Source of the DNA: an uncultured Desulfomonile sp.
GTDB lineage: Bacteria; Desulfobacterota; Desulfomonilia; Desulfomonilales; Desulfomonilaceae
Direction of reading: 5' to 3'
DNA length: 43,168 nucleotides
Assembly (NCBI GenBank): GCA_903896745.1
Contig: CAITZA010000156.1
Coordinates: 1 to 43,168, forward strand
In this document: positions 9,172 through 17,314 of the stretch, in pieces
Layout of the letters: every line of letters starts with the position of its first letter
Numbering within the stretch: position 1 is the first letter of the stretch
Made by a program: the position numbers and the translations under genes
Notes under the pieces: generated by a model
What the model saw: only the letters and a program-made list of their open reading frames with translations
What the model was told of the DNA's origin: nothing
Databases searched by the model: none

Positions 9172-10305
9172 ATGTGCGCTTTTGAAATGAAGTATCCCGG
9201 CAAGGTTCAGGTAAACGACATTACGGTAAGAGACGGCTTCCAGCATGAAGAAATCTGGATTCCTACCGAAGCAAAGCTGTTCTACCTCGAAGAATTGATC
9301 CTCTGCGGTATCAAACACCTCGAAGTCACCAATTTGGGTAATCCTGCGAGCATGCCCCAGTTTAAGGATGCTGACGAACTACTAAAGAAACTACGCAATT
9401 CTAAAAAACTTTCCAAGGCAGGGGTCAACTGGGACGACGTAACCCTCACAGCTATCACAATAAGGGAAAAAGCTGTCGATCGCGCTATCGCTGCGCGCAA
9501 GGAAGGATGGGGGCCTGACCGCATTCTAATGATGGTCTCGACCGATGAGGAGCATCATTTTGCCAATTCCGGCACCACCTTGCCGGTTTATTGGGAAGAG
9601 GCCAAGAGATGCATAGAGAAGGCCAGGGAAGTCGGTATCAAGATGAATGGGACGGTATCAACCATTTGGGGTTCGCCGATTTCCGGGCCCACCAAGATGG
9701 AGGAGGCGGTTGAGTTCGCCAAGAGATGGCTTGAAATAGGGGCTTACGACATTGAACACGCTGATCACGACGGCAGCGCGCCTCCCAACCAGGTTTACAA
9801 ATATTTTTCAATGGTTATGGATGCAATGCCTGATGCCAGGTTGCACATAGCTCATTTTCATGTCACACGCGGATGGGGCACAGCTAACTGTCTGGCTGCC
9901 TTACAGGCTGGCATAGAAATATTCGAGGCGACCATGGGCGGGTTAGGTGGCCAACCTGCCAATTTTCTGGACAGGGTTCCGGTTGCCGGAACTGGCGCGT
10001 ACTATTATCGAGATCCCAACGTAGTAGGTCTTCAGTCAATCGAGGACATGGTCGTAATGATGGACGAAATGGGAATCGAAACCGGTATCGATGTTGACAG
10101 GCTTCTTGATCTTGGCGCCATGCTGGAAAAAACCGTTGGTAGACGTCTTAGGTCCGAATCAATACTCAATCGCCGGATACCAAAGGAGCCTCGAGAAGAA
10201 TATAAACGCAAGGGGCTTGCCGAGCTAAAAATGAGGCTTGGAGAAGCGCCAGGCCAGAAATTTCCAGCCGCCTGGAGTGAAAAGGCCACCTGGAACCAGA
10301 AGTAA
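9172..10305 (+). CDS. HMG-CoA lyase-like DRE-TIM metallolyase
   Basis: 377-residue TIM-barrel enzyme of the HMG-CoA lyase/isopropylmalate synthase superfamily. Seen are VRDGFQHE (R20, D21: metal and catalytic pair), the metal-ligand HFH (H228, H230) in HIAHFHVTRGWG, and GLGGQP (257-262). In HMG-CoA lyase the last motif is GLGGCP with a loop cysteine important for activity; here glutamine replaces it, and the following loop is longer. The start at 9172 has AGGAGG upstream; longer readings run back into the hydratase gene. By position after a methylglutaconyl-CoA hydratase and before acetoacetyl-CoA synthetase, cleavage of HMG-CoA to acetyl-CoA and acetoacetate is expected, but a related C-C lyase is possible. 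It is also about 75 residues longer than typical HMG-CoA lyase. Confidence 0.75.
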   Translation: MCAFEMKYPGKVQVNDITVRDGFQHEEIWIPTEAKLFYLEELILCGIKHLEVTNLGNPASMPQFKDADELLKKLRNSKKLSKAGVNWDDVTLTAITIREKAVDRAIAARKEGWGPDRILMMVSTDEEHHFANSGTTLPVYWEEAKRCIEKAREVGIKMNGTVSTIWGSPISGPTKMEEAVEFAKRWLEIGAYDIEHADHDGSAPPNQVYKYFSMVMDAMPDARLHIAHFHVTRGWGTANCLAALQAGIEIFEATMGGLGGQPANFLDRVPVAGTGAYYYRDPNVVGLQSIEDMVVMMDEMGIETGIDVDRLLDLGAMLEKTVGRRLRSESILNRRIPKEPREEYKRKGLAELKMRLGEAPGQKFPAAWSEKATWNQK

Positions 10306-10448
10306 CAAACGTAATCGCTTGTCATGGACGTTTACTGCAACAGGCTGATCTTGCGAGTCTCATTTTCCTTTTCGAGTATTTGCAGGGTCAGCCATTGCCG
10401 TTTCAGGCATTTTTTTTTGCGACCACTAATATCTTAGGAGGTTGAAGG

Positions 10449-12398
10449 ATGAACCCACTCTGGACGCCGTCTCAGGAGCGCGTCGAAAATTCCAATATCA
10501 TGCGTTTCATTCAAGCTGTTAACAAATCATACACACTTGGTATCACCAACTATCATGAACTTTATCAGTGGTCTATAGATAATAGGGCGGATTTTTGGGA
10601 ATCCGTTTGGAAGTTTGGCGGAGTCATTTGTTCGAAGAACTATGATCGCGTTCTTGATGATAAACCCGAAATACTCGGCTCTAAATGGTTTATCGGTTCC
10701 AGACTCAACTTTGCGGAGAATCTCCTTCGATTTAGGGACGAGCGCACTGCCATTGTTTTTAAAGGTGAAGGATTAGAAGCGACTCGTATTACTTACGCCG
10801 AACTCTATGATCAAGTGGCTCGATTAGCTCTCTCGTTAAGGAACGCCGGGGTTTCAAACGGTGACAGGGTCGCGGGATATGTTCCCAATATCACAGAGAC
10901 AATAATTGCCATGCTGGCCACAACAAGTATTGGCGCTATCTGGTCTTCCTGTTCACCAGATTTCGGAGTCAAGGGGGTTATGGACCGCTTTGGTCAGATC
11001 GCGCCTAAAGTTCTATTCACCGCTAATGGTTACTTCTACAATGGCAAGAGTCATGATTCGCTTTCAAAAATTTCGGATGTCGTAAAACAGGCGCCTAGTA
11101 TCGAGAAGGTTGTAATTATTCCTTACACCGAAAAGGCGCCTGACATTTCTTCAGTTCCCAATGGGATTTTGTATGGTGATTTTATATCACAACAGTCGGG
11201 AATCGAATTGGAATTTGAACAGACATCCTTTGACCATCCACTGTATATTATGTATTCGTCAGGCACCACGGGATTGCCGAAGTGCATGGTTCACGGAGTC
11301 GGGGGAACGCTCTTACAACACCTTAAAGAACATCTGCTTCATTGTGATCTGAAGCGCGATGACAAAATCTATTACTTTACTACTTGCGGCTGGATGATGT
11401 GGAACTGGCTGGTTAGCGCGCTCTCCGTAGGCGCTACGGTTCTTCTTTATGACGGTTCGCCATTTTATCCTGACGCGGGGGCTATCTTCAAATTTGCTGA
11501 AGAAGAGGACATGACCATTTTTGGCACAAGCGCGCGTTACATAGCCGGAATAGAAAAGGCCGGTCTGAAACCACGTGAACAGTTCAATCTGCCTAATTTA
11601 CGCATGATGTGTTCGACGGGGTCTCCCTTGTCTGAAGATAGTTTCAGATATGTTTATCGTGACGTGAAATCCGATATTCAGCTAGCCTCCATTTCCGGAG
11701 GAACCGACATAGTTTCCTGTTTCGCTCTTGGATGCCCGATCCTACCCGTTTACGAGGGTGAACTTCAATGCCGGGGCCTCGGCATGAGGGTGCTTGCTTT
11801 TGACGGTTATGGGAAAAGCGTTACAAATCAACAGGGGGAACTGGTTTGTGCCGCCTCATTTCCCTGCATGCCGATTTATTTCTGGAATGATCCTGACAAC
11901 GCCAAGTATCGGGCGGCGTATTTTTCGGTGTTCCCCAATGTCTGGCACCACGGTGATTATGTTGAAGTTACTTTTCATGGAGGTGTCAAGATTTATGGCA
12001 GGTCTGACGCCACACTCAATCCATCAGGCGTCAGGATAGGCACCGCCGAGATTTATAGACAGGTCGAGTCACTTGAAGAAATTTCGGACAGCATTGTTGT
12101 CGGCCAGGATTGGGATAATGACGTCAGGGTGTTATTGTTTGTTAAAACTGCGCCTGGTGTGCTTCTTGATGACACTCTGAAGAACAGGATCAAGAAAACC
12201 ATCAGGGACAATACTACACCGCGTCACGTTCCGGCTTTCATTTTGCCTATCGAGGATATTCCGGTAACCCTAAACGGCAAGAAGGTTGAACTCGCCGTCA
12301 GGAACGTTATTGAGGGAAAACCGGTTACAAATAAGGACGCATTGGCCAATCCCGATTCGCTTGATCAATTTGCAAACCTGCAGGAGCTTAAGAGCTAA
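10449..12398 (+). CDS. aacS: Acetoacetyl-CoA synthetase (AMP-forming)
   Basis: 649-residue acetoacetate-CoA ligase. The N-terminus (MNPLWTPSQERVENSNIMRF, then LGSKWFIGSRLNFAENLLR at 76-94) is diagnostic of this family. The phosphate loop is YSSGTTGLPK (269-278) and the catalytic C-terminal lysine lies in VTLNGKKVE. TTAGGAGG precedes the ATG. It converts acetoacetate plus ATP and CoA to acetoacetyl-CoA, so it would complete the chain hydratase, lyase, ligase encoded just upstream; thiolysis then yields acetyl-CoA. The 143-base gap before it has a run of T after a weak 4-bp stem (about 10393-10420), so it may be partly separately transcribed. Confidence 0.92.
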   Translation: MNPLWTPSQERVENSNIMRFIQAVNKSYTLGITNYHELYQWSIDNRADFWESVWKFGGVICSKNYDRVLDDKPEILGSKWFIGSRLNFAENLLRFRDERTAIVFKGEGLEATRITYAELYDQVARLALSLRNAGVSNGDRVAGYVPNITETIIAMLATTSIGAIWSSCSPDFGVKGVMDRFGQIAPKVLFTANGYFYNGKSHDSLSKISDVVKQAPSIEKVVIIPYTEKAPDISSVPNGILYGDFISQQSGIELEFEQTSFDHPLYIMYSSGTTGLPKCMVHGVGGTLLQHLKEHLLHCDLKRDDKIYYFTTCGWMMWNWLVSALSVGATVLLYDGSPFYPDAGAIFKFAEEEDMTIFGTSARYIAGIEKAGLKPREQFNLPNLRMMCSTGSPLSEDSFRYVYRDVKSDIQLASISGGTDIVSCFALGCPILPVYEGELQCRGLGMRVLAFDGYGKSVTNQQGELVCAASFPCMPIYFWNDPDNAKYRAAYFSVFPNVWHHGDYVEVTFHGGVKIYGRSDATLNPSGVRIGTAEIYRQVESLEEISDSIVVGQDWDNDVRVLLFVKTAPGVLLDDTLKNRIKKTIRDNTTPRHVPAFILPIEDIPVTLNGKKVELAVRNVIEGKPVTNKDALANPDSLDQFANLQELKS

Positions 12399-12461
12399 AC
12401 TTCTTAAAACTTTTATGACAACGGGGCGTTCCTATCGATTTTAGACGCCCCGGGAATACCG

Positions 12462-12495
12462 AAAGGCCGCAGGAACAAATCTTCGGCCTTTTTGT
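12462..12495 (+). terminator. Intrinsic terminator after aacS
   Basis: An 8-bp stem, AAAGGCCG paired with CGGCCTTT (12462-12469/12484-12491), with a 14-base loop, followed by TTTG. A second hairpin, GGGGCGT/ACGCCCC at 12423-12451, stands just before it. The pair probably ends the leucine-degradation transcript. Confidence 0.75.
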
Positions 12496-12603
12496 TTCGG
12501 TTCACAATCATGTCACTCATCGTTGAATATTTGTTGGATTCGGGACGTGTTATGGGAATTGAGACGGGATATTGGATCTGGTTTGTTGTGTTTCGCCCCA
12601 AAT

Positions 12604-12634
12604 TCAAAAGCCTACCCGAATGAATGAGTAGGCT
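12604..12634 (-). terminator. Intrinsic terminator of tRNA-Ala
   Basis: On the minus strand a 7-bp stem AGCCTAC/GTAGGCT (12634-12628/12615-12609) with a 12-base loop is followed by TTTTG, 13 bases after the encoded CCA end of the tRNA. Confidence 0.75.
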
Positions 12635-12647
12635 GGATTGTAATTAG

Positions 12648-12723
<76 letters not shown>

Positions 12724-12735
12724 GTGATCGGATCT

Positions 12736-12764
12736 TTATAATACGCTTCCCGTTTCGTTGTCAA
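12736..12764 (-). promoter_or_regulatory. Sigma-70-type promoter of tRNA-Ala
   Basis: On the minus strand: TTGACA (12764-12759), 17-base spacer, TTATAA (12741-12736); TATAAA with an 18-base spacer is an alternative. The tRNA 5' end is 13 bases downstream. A GC-rich discriminator follows, as is usual for stable RNA genes. Confidence 0.75.
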
Positions 12765-12773
12765 TATTTTTGA

Positions 12774-13655
12774 TCAACCATCAATGTTCAGAGTGAATCC
12801 CAGAATTTCTCCCGGATCGGTTATCCTCAGGACATGGACTGGTGGATCGCTTTTTATCTCTCCCTCTTTGACGCGCCTCATCACATCTTCAAGTTCCTCG
12901 ACCCGTATAGGAGTTTTTGCTTTCAATTCCTCGAGCTCATTGATTTTTCTCATGGACATGAACACGTACAACATGTCGCCGGCATTTTTCGGGTCATATA
13001 CAAAACCATTCTTCCCTAACGGAAGAGTTACCGGATCATGCGCAATAACTTTCCCGGAGTCGCGCATGAGTGGTTCGGGATTTTGATTGCGTTTGCTTTT
13101 CTTCAGTGGGGCCGGGAAAAGTATGGATACCCCCTTTGCGCCTTTTCTGAAGACATATAGGAATCCATTCGTATTGGTTTCGAATCGAAGCTTGTATTCG
13201 TCACCCTTCTTGAAGGTGACACCCATTCTTTCCGCTTCGCCGAAATCCTTTGAGCCTTTGCTTTTTACGGCAATTTTGCTGGACACCCCTATGATTGGGT
13301 TAGGAATTACGATCTTGTCTCCCGGGTGAAGAGTCGCCGAGGAAGACATTTTGTTATAGGCCGCAAGGCCTGGCGCCATTCCGGCGCTTCCCATCATGCT
13401 CTCTGCTATGCTCTCTATTGAATCCCCATCCTTAACCGTCACAGTGATCGTTTCAGGGTCATTTCCGTCCTTCTTGGGGCTTTGCAATGAAGACCACGGA
13501 AATGACTGAAAATAGTCACTTTTCATGCTCAAAGGAGGTTTTACCTCTTCAATAGGCGGCAGGGGCGGTGGTTCATCTTTTTTTTGTAAATAAGCGCACC
13601 CCGAGATGAAACCGACAGTCATGACTCCTAACAACAAAAAGAAGGATCGCTTCAT
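12774..13655 (-). CDS. Lipoprotein with LysM-like and DUF4384-like domains
   Basis: 293 residues. The N-terminus is a lipoprotein signal with lipobox FISGC, cysteine at position 20, so it is a membrane-anchored envelope protein. A proline-rich linker follows (PPPLPPIEEVKPP). Residues about 72-122 (VTVKDGDSIESIAESMMGS to LHPGDKIVIP) look like a LysM peptidoglycan-binding module. Residues about 145-260 (GVTFKKGDEYKLRFETNTNGFLYVFRKG, then SILFPAP) match the pattern of DUF4384, a beta domain common in envelope proteins. GGGAGG precedes the ATG. It follows cvpA by 32 bp on the same strand, so the two are likely co-transcribed. Role is probably envelope maintenance or sensing; not established. Confidence 0.8.
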   Translation of the reverse strand: MKRSFFLLLGVMTVGFISGCAYLQKKDEPPPLPPIEEVKPPLSMKSDYFQSFPWSSLQSPKKDGNDPETITVTVKDGDSIESIAESMMGSAGMAPGLAAYNKMSSSATLHPGDKIVIPNPIIGVSSKIAVKSKGSKDFGEAERMGVTFKKGDEYKLRFETNTNGFLYVFRKGAKGVSILFPAPLKKSKRNQNPEPLMRDSGKVIAHDPVTLPLGKNGFVYDPKNAGDMLYVFMSMRKINELEELKAKTPIRVEELEDVMRRVKEGEIKSDPPVHVLRITDPGEILGFTLNIDG

Positions 13656-13687
13656 ATCATCCTCCCGAGAAGACAGGTTGTAATATT

Positions 13688-14299
13688 CTACCGTGGGGGC
13701 GATGATGGAACTCGTGCTGATGAAACATCCGATCCAGCCCGATTCTCAGTCTTTGGTTGAGGAACGTCCTGCAATCCCCTCCACTTGCTGATAAGCAAAT
13801 TTATTTCGTTCTTTGCCTGCTGAGGCGCCAGGTCAATCGCTCTTGATGTAAGTCTTTCCACTGGCCCAATCAGTCCCGAACTCTTGATTGACGGCCATTC
13901 AGGCGCAGTAATCAAAAGAACCTGCACCACTGAGGCGACTAGAATCAATCCGGTAGACGCGCCCATCATAGCGCCCATTACCCTGTCTAGCCATCCTAAT
14001 CGAGCAATATCTATCAGGGCGTCCATGAGTTTTCTGATCAGGACAAATACCGCCTGAACCAGAACAAATAGCGCCAGCATCGAAATTATCATGGCGATCT
14101 GAGGGTTTAATGAAGATATCTTGTAAACGTAAACCTGAACCTCAGGATAATACTTCCCCGCCACAATGAAACCCAGAACCAATCCGGTCAGCGCCGTCAG
14201 CGATCTCACAAAACCCTTCCACAGACCCAAAATCAGGGAAATAAGCGCTGTAGCCACAATAAAAAGATCGACGGGATTATAGGCCTCGATAAAATTCAT
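13688..14299 (-). CDS. cvpA: CvpA family membrane protein
   Basis: 203 residues with four hydrophobic segments. The opening NPVDLFIVATALISLILGLWKGFVRSL is the CvpA/colicin V production family signature, with an Asp and an RGF/KGF-like motif. GAGGGG lies upstream of the ATG. CvpA proteins are inner membrane proteins linked to envelope stress tolerance; the exact role is not settled. The C-terminal 40 residues are hydrophilic and end in a serine/proline tail. A promoter is visible upstream and the lipoprotein gene follows. Confidence 0.85.
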   Translation of the reverse strand: MNFIEAYNPVDLFIVATALISLILGLWKGFVRSLTALTGLVLGFIVAGKYYPEVQVYVYKISSLNPQIAMIISMLALFVLVQAVFVLIRKLMDALIDIARLGWLDRVMGAMMGASTGLILVASVVQVLLITAPEWPSIKSSGLIGPVERLTSRAIDLAPQQAKNEINLLISKWRGLQDVPQPKTENRAGSDVSSARVPSSPPR

Positions 14300-14355
14300 A
14301 AGCCCCTCTTCGGAAATTACCGCGGCCAGGACGTCTGCGCCCCGGATGCCAGCCG

Positions 14356-14384
14356 ACTTTATTATGCTGATGCAGCTTTGTCAA
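14356..14384 (-). promoter_or_regulatory. Candidate promoter of cvpA-lipoprotein operon
   Basis: Minus strand TTGACA (14384-14379), 17-base spacer, TAAAGT (14361-14356). The -35 is perfect and the -10 matches four of six bases. It lies about 57 bases upstream of the cvpA start. Not tested. Confidence 0.5.
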
Positions 14385-14534
14385 TAAAAAACAATACCTT
14401 TTATTTATAATGTCATGCATTAATTTAATTTATCCTGAAACCGCTTGTCCCCAATCTTGTCGAACCGGATCATTTTATGATCAAGGCCATACCATAAATA
14501 ATCTCCTGTCTGCAGTTGGATAAGTTGGTGGCGT

Positions 14535-15746
14535 TTACCTTCCAGGAGTTGAATCCAGATCGTTTAGGGTTGATAACTTCTGCCGTATTCCAGATTTTGA
14601 TTTTTCGTCGGGAATCAAATCCAGCGCCTTTTGATAATCTTCCATTGCTTTTTTATGCTGCCCTTTTGAGACCAGAATAAGGGCGCGGTTTTCAAAAAAG
14701 GCAGGGTTGGCGGCGTCAAGGTTTATTGCTTTGGAGTAGTCGTCCAGGGCGCGATCCAGGTCTCCTGATTCATGGTATACCAGACCGCGATTGTTGTAAC
14801 CGATTGCGTCGTTGGGATTAAGATCGAGAGCCTTCGCGTAATCGGACAACGCCTTTTCCGGCTGTTTAAGTTTGTACAGGGTATCTGCGCGTATTCTGAA
14901 CAACTCTCCCTTATGCGACTCTCTTTCGAGAGCAAGGTTAAAATCCTCTAGGGCTTTTTGATACAATCCCATTTTATATTGCGTCAGACCTCTGTCTCTG
15001 ATGATCTGTATGTTTTCAGGATCGAGCTTTGCTGCAGAATTCCAAAGATTGAGCGCGATTTTAAGCTTTCCCTCACGGTAGTTCTCAAGAGCTTGCAAAT
15101 AGAGTTCCTGGGAGTAAACTTTTCTGAGCGCATTTATTTTCTTTTCCACAGAGGCCTGGTCACCCTTTTTACCTTCGATGGCGGCCAATTTCAGGTAAGC
15201 GTCCAATGCCTTTTCGTAGTCCTTTTGGCTCTCGAAAATCTCACCCATCGCCAGGAACGCATTTTTGTTATTCCTGTTCAGAGCTATTGCTTCCCTAAGA
15301 TTAACCAGCGCTTTGTCATATTCCTTTTTCTGTTGATATATCTGTCCGAGGGTCGTGTAAATTATGGCGTCTTTCTTTTTTTGTCTTGCGCAAACTTCCA
15401 GGTCGGCTCGCGCGCCGTCCAAATCTCCTTTCCTGAATTTTGCAATTCCCCTGTTAACCTGTGCATAGTAATAGTCGGGTTTTAGCTCCAACGCTCTAGA
15501 GTAATCCGAAATTGCCTTATCATATAAGCCTTTTCGTTTGTAGGCGACTCCCCGATTGTTGAGCGCAAGATGATCCGTCGGATCGACCTCGATTGACTTG
15601 GTGAACATCGCAATTGAGTCATCAAGCTTATCTTGTTGAAGCGCTTCAACACCAAGATTATAAAATTGAACGCTCTCCTCCTGCGCCAACACATTAGTGT
15701 TAAATATAGCAAGAATTACCAGGATGATATAACATATTTTACTCAT
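14535..15746 (-). CDS. Secreted tetratricopeptide repeat protein
   Basis: 403 residues. A signal peptide (MSKICYIILVILAIFNTNVLA) is followed by an almost continuous array of about ten TPR units. Typical units are VQFYNLGVEALQQDKLDDSI, ALNNRGVAYKRKGLYDKAI and AIGYNNRGLVYHESGDLDRAL. A less regular section sits in the middle (about 190-215). Such proteins act as periplasmic or envelope protein-binding scaffolds; the partner is unknown. AGAGGAAG lies upstream of the ATG. The region upstream is very AT-rich with a palindrome and may hold its promoter, shared with the divergent cysteine/proline-rich gene. Confidence 0.88.
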   Translation of the reverse strand: MSKICYIILVILAIFNTNVLAQEESVQFYNLGVEALQQDKLDDSIAMFTKSIEVDPTDHLALNNRGVAYKRKGLYDKAISDYSRALELKPDYYYAQVNRGIAKFRKGDLDGARADLEVCARQKKKDAIIYTTLGQIYQQKKEYDKALVNLREAIALNRNNKNAFLAMGEIFESQKDYEKALDAYLKLAAIEGKKGDQASVEKKINALRKVYSQELYLQALENYREGKLKIALNLWNSAAKLDPENIQIIRDRGLTQYKMGLYQKALEDFNLALERESHKGELFRIRADTLYKLKQPEKALSDYAKALDLNPNDAIGYNNRGLVYHESGDLDRALDDYSKAINLDAANPAFFENRALILVSKGQHKKAMEDYQKALDLIPDEKSKSGIRQKLSTLNDLDSTPGR

Positions 15747-15823
15747 TTGCTTTATCTTCCTCTCTACTTTTGAATAGTCTCAATTCATGTGCGTATATAT
15801 GTAACCTTAAATTACGGTGTGAT

Positions 15824-15847
15824 AACCATATAAAATTTAATATGGTT
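15824..15847. promoter_or_regulatory. AT-rich perfect inverted repeat, possible operator
   Basis: AACCATAT and ATATGGTT flank an 8-base centre (AAAATTTA), inside a strongly AT-rich 340-base divergent intergenic region (15747-16090). This is the sort of site a dimeric or H-NS-like regulator would bind. Nothing else proves its function. Confidence 0.4.
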
Positions 15848-15958
15848 GCGCTGTAACGGTATATATACATAATTAGTCTTTTAATTCAATATGATATATT
15901 TACTTTTAATATTTTTGTTAATTTATATTTATTAACACCCATAACGTAATATTTTTAC

Positions 15959-15987
15959 TTGACAGCTTATATGTCACATGTTAAAGG
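15959..15987 (+). promoter_or_regulatory. Candidate promoter of the Cys/Pro-rich gene
   Basis: TTGACA (15959-15964), 17-base spacer, TAAAGG (15982-15987; weak -10). A short inverted repeat TGACA-7-TGTCA (15960-15976) overlaps the -35, and might be a binding site. The gene starts about 100 bases further on. Confidence 0.35.
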
Positions 15988-16090
15988 CACAGCTCAATCT
16001 AGCTCCTCAAGGGGCTGAATTCAGATACCTTCAATCTTTCTGGCTTTTCTAAACCAAATCACGAAGGATCTGACAAAAGGAGGATGAGGT

Positions 16091-16798
16091 ATGGCGCTAA
16101 GGTTTGTTGCTGTTCTGTCCGTTTTTTCCATATTTCTTGTAACAATTTATCCGTCGGTGGGAATATCAGGGGGCCCTCCTGTGCTACCACCACCAGTATG
16201 CGCTCCACCGGCATGCCCACCACCTAGCTGCGCTCCACCATCGTGTGGCCCTAACAACGCAGGCCCGTTCGGTTTGCTGGGAGGCTGCTTGGGATTCGCA
16301 ACGAATTTGTGTGGCGCGGTGATCGGAATTCCGTCAGCTATCATGGGTGGCCTATTGGCGCCCGCTCCAAAAAGAATTATGTCCAGGCCGAACTGTGCGC
16401 CGCCAGCTTGCGCTCCACCGGTATGCGGTCCAATCGTGTGTCCTCCGACCACATGCGCGCCTCCGATGTGTATGCCCACTACTTGCGCGCCACCAGTATG
16501 CGCTCCTTCACGAATAACAAAATGCAAGCCCTACGCCGCAGAGGGTTATTATCCTGTTCCTGTTGTTCGATACCAGTCAGGGCCTGTGTATGCGCCTGCA
16601 GCTTACAGCCCCGCAGCCATTCAGTATCAAATGCCTGCGCCAACATCTTCTTTTCAGCAGGCAATATCCATGGCGCCGTATTTTCTGGATATCCCTTTCA
16701 AGCTAGTGTCCGGAACTCTTCAAGGCTCGGGACTCCACAGTATGTCACTGGCATCGACCGCGACAGTAAACGATGGATCGCGTGAAAGCCTGTGGTAG
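16091..16798 (+). CDS. Secreted protein with periodic Cys-x-Pro-Pro pentapeptide repeats
   Basis: 235 residues with a very clear ribosome site (AAAGGAGG). A signal peptide covers about residues 1-26. Two blocks have cysteine at exactly every fifth residue: 37, 42, 47, 52 and 102, 107, 112, 117, 122, 127, 132, 137, mostly as CAPPx. Between them lies a glycine-rich, membrane-like segment (about 57-92, GLLGGCLGFATNLCGAVIG). After the second block comes a tyrosine/proline/alanine-rich stretch (150-190) and a tail without cysteine. I do not recognise a family. The composition suggests an exported, disulfide-bonded or metal-binding surface structural protein; this is inference. No partner genes adjoin, but an Hsp20 gene lies downstream on the same strand after a terminator. 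Confidence 0.8.
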   Translation: MALRFVAVLSVFSIFLVTIYPSVGISGGPPVLPPPVCAPPACPPPSCAPPSCGPNNAGPFGLLGGCLGFATNLCGAVIGIPSAIMGGLLAPAPKRIMSRPNCAPPACAPPVCGPIVCPPTTCAPPMCMPTTCAPPVCAPSRITKCKPYAAEGYYPVPVVRYQSGPVYAPAAYSPAAIQYQMPAPTSSFQQAISMAPYFLDIPFKLVSGTLQGSGLHSMSLASTATVNDGSRESLW

Positions 16799-16806
16799 GT
16801 GACTGA

Positions 16807-16947
16807 CTCGGTCAAGATTTTGAATATCAACGCTTTACAAAGAACTATGATAATCGTGTCCAGGCCAACACGACTCAACAAATGATTCCCGCTTCAAGCG
16901 GCAAGAGAGGCGTAACCGTGGTATCGCTACTCTTCGATAACAGATAA
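16807..16947 (+). pseudogene. Possible out-of-frame coding remnant after the Cys/Pro-rich gene
   Basis: Directly after the stop at 16796-16798, another frame is open for 46 codons and reads like protein (QDFEYQRFTKNYDNRVQAN, later GKRGVTVVSLLFDNR) before a TAA. It has no start codon or ribosome site at its beginning. It could be the tail of an ancestral longer protein separated by a frameshift, or chance. A sequencing frameshift near 16700-16800 could also explain it. Confidence 0.3.
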
Positions 16948-17226
16948 CCACAATTCCTCCTTATCTTTAGGGGACGTCAAGCGTCCCCATTTTTTTCCAT
17001 CCTGCCCATCACTCTTTCCATATCGCTCCTTTATTGACTTACCAGGAATCCAGCGCGCCATGATTTTGCCCTGTGCGATAATAATGAATTCTTTGCAGGA
17101 TCGTTTTTTCTGCGCAGTTTCGCTCACATTCCAACTACTATCCTCTGCCCCAAGCGGAGGCCTCATCCTCTTGATGGATAACCAGCACGCCTTCTTGATG
17201 CAATCGTACGCGATATTGACACACAT
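16927..17226 (-). CDS. Doubtful hypothetical protein
   Basis: An open frame of 99 codons on the minus strand. The first ATG has no ribosome site; an internal ATG at 17061 has AGGG upstream and would give 44 residues (MARWIPGKSIKERYGKSDG and on). The composition is protein-like (charged, no repeats), but the frame contains the strong hairpin that ends the plus-strand transcript, and there is no recognised family. It may be chance. Confidence 0.25.
   Translation of the reverse strand: MCVNIAYDCIKKACWLSIKRMRPPLGAEDSSWNVSETAQKKRSCKEFIIIAQGKIMARWIPGKSIKERYGKSDGQDGKKWGRLTSPKDKEELWLSVIEE
16970..16996 (+). terminator. Intrinsic terminator downstream of the Cys/Pro-rich gene
   Basis: GGGGACG/CGTCCCC stem (7 bp) with a 5-base loop TCAAG, then A and seven T. 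It is about 170 bases after the stop codon, so the transcript would have a long 3' untranslated part. Confidence 0.8.
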
Positions 17227-17246
17227 TATGGTGTGTACAATATATT
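17216..17246 (+). promoter_or_regulatory. Candidate hsp20 promoter with palindrome in the spacer
   Basis: TTGACA (17216-17221), then AATATA (17239-17244, 17-base spacer) or TATATT (19-base spacer). The inverted repeat ACACAC-6-GTGTGT (17219-17236) lies between the two elements, where a repressor would block polymerase. It does not look like a sigma-32 promoter or a CIRCE element. Confidence 0.45.
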
Positions 17247-17314
17247 TGATAGGCGACTGAGACTTCGTTACTCAAGTCGTTTTGCAGACATTAATGAATA
17301 GGGGGTTCTTAAAA

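Noticed and set aside
14958-15485. 175-codon frame on the plus strand
   Set aside because: Antisense to the TPR protein, with composition explained by the repeat codons.
16147-16527. Gly/Ala-rich repetitive frame on the minus strand
   Set aside because: It is the reverse strand of the CAPP repeats and has no ribosome site.
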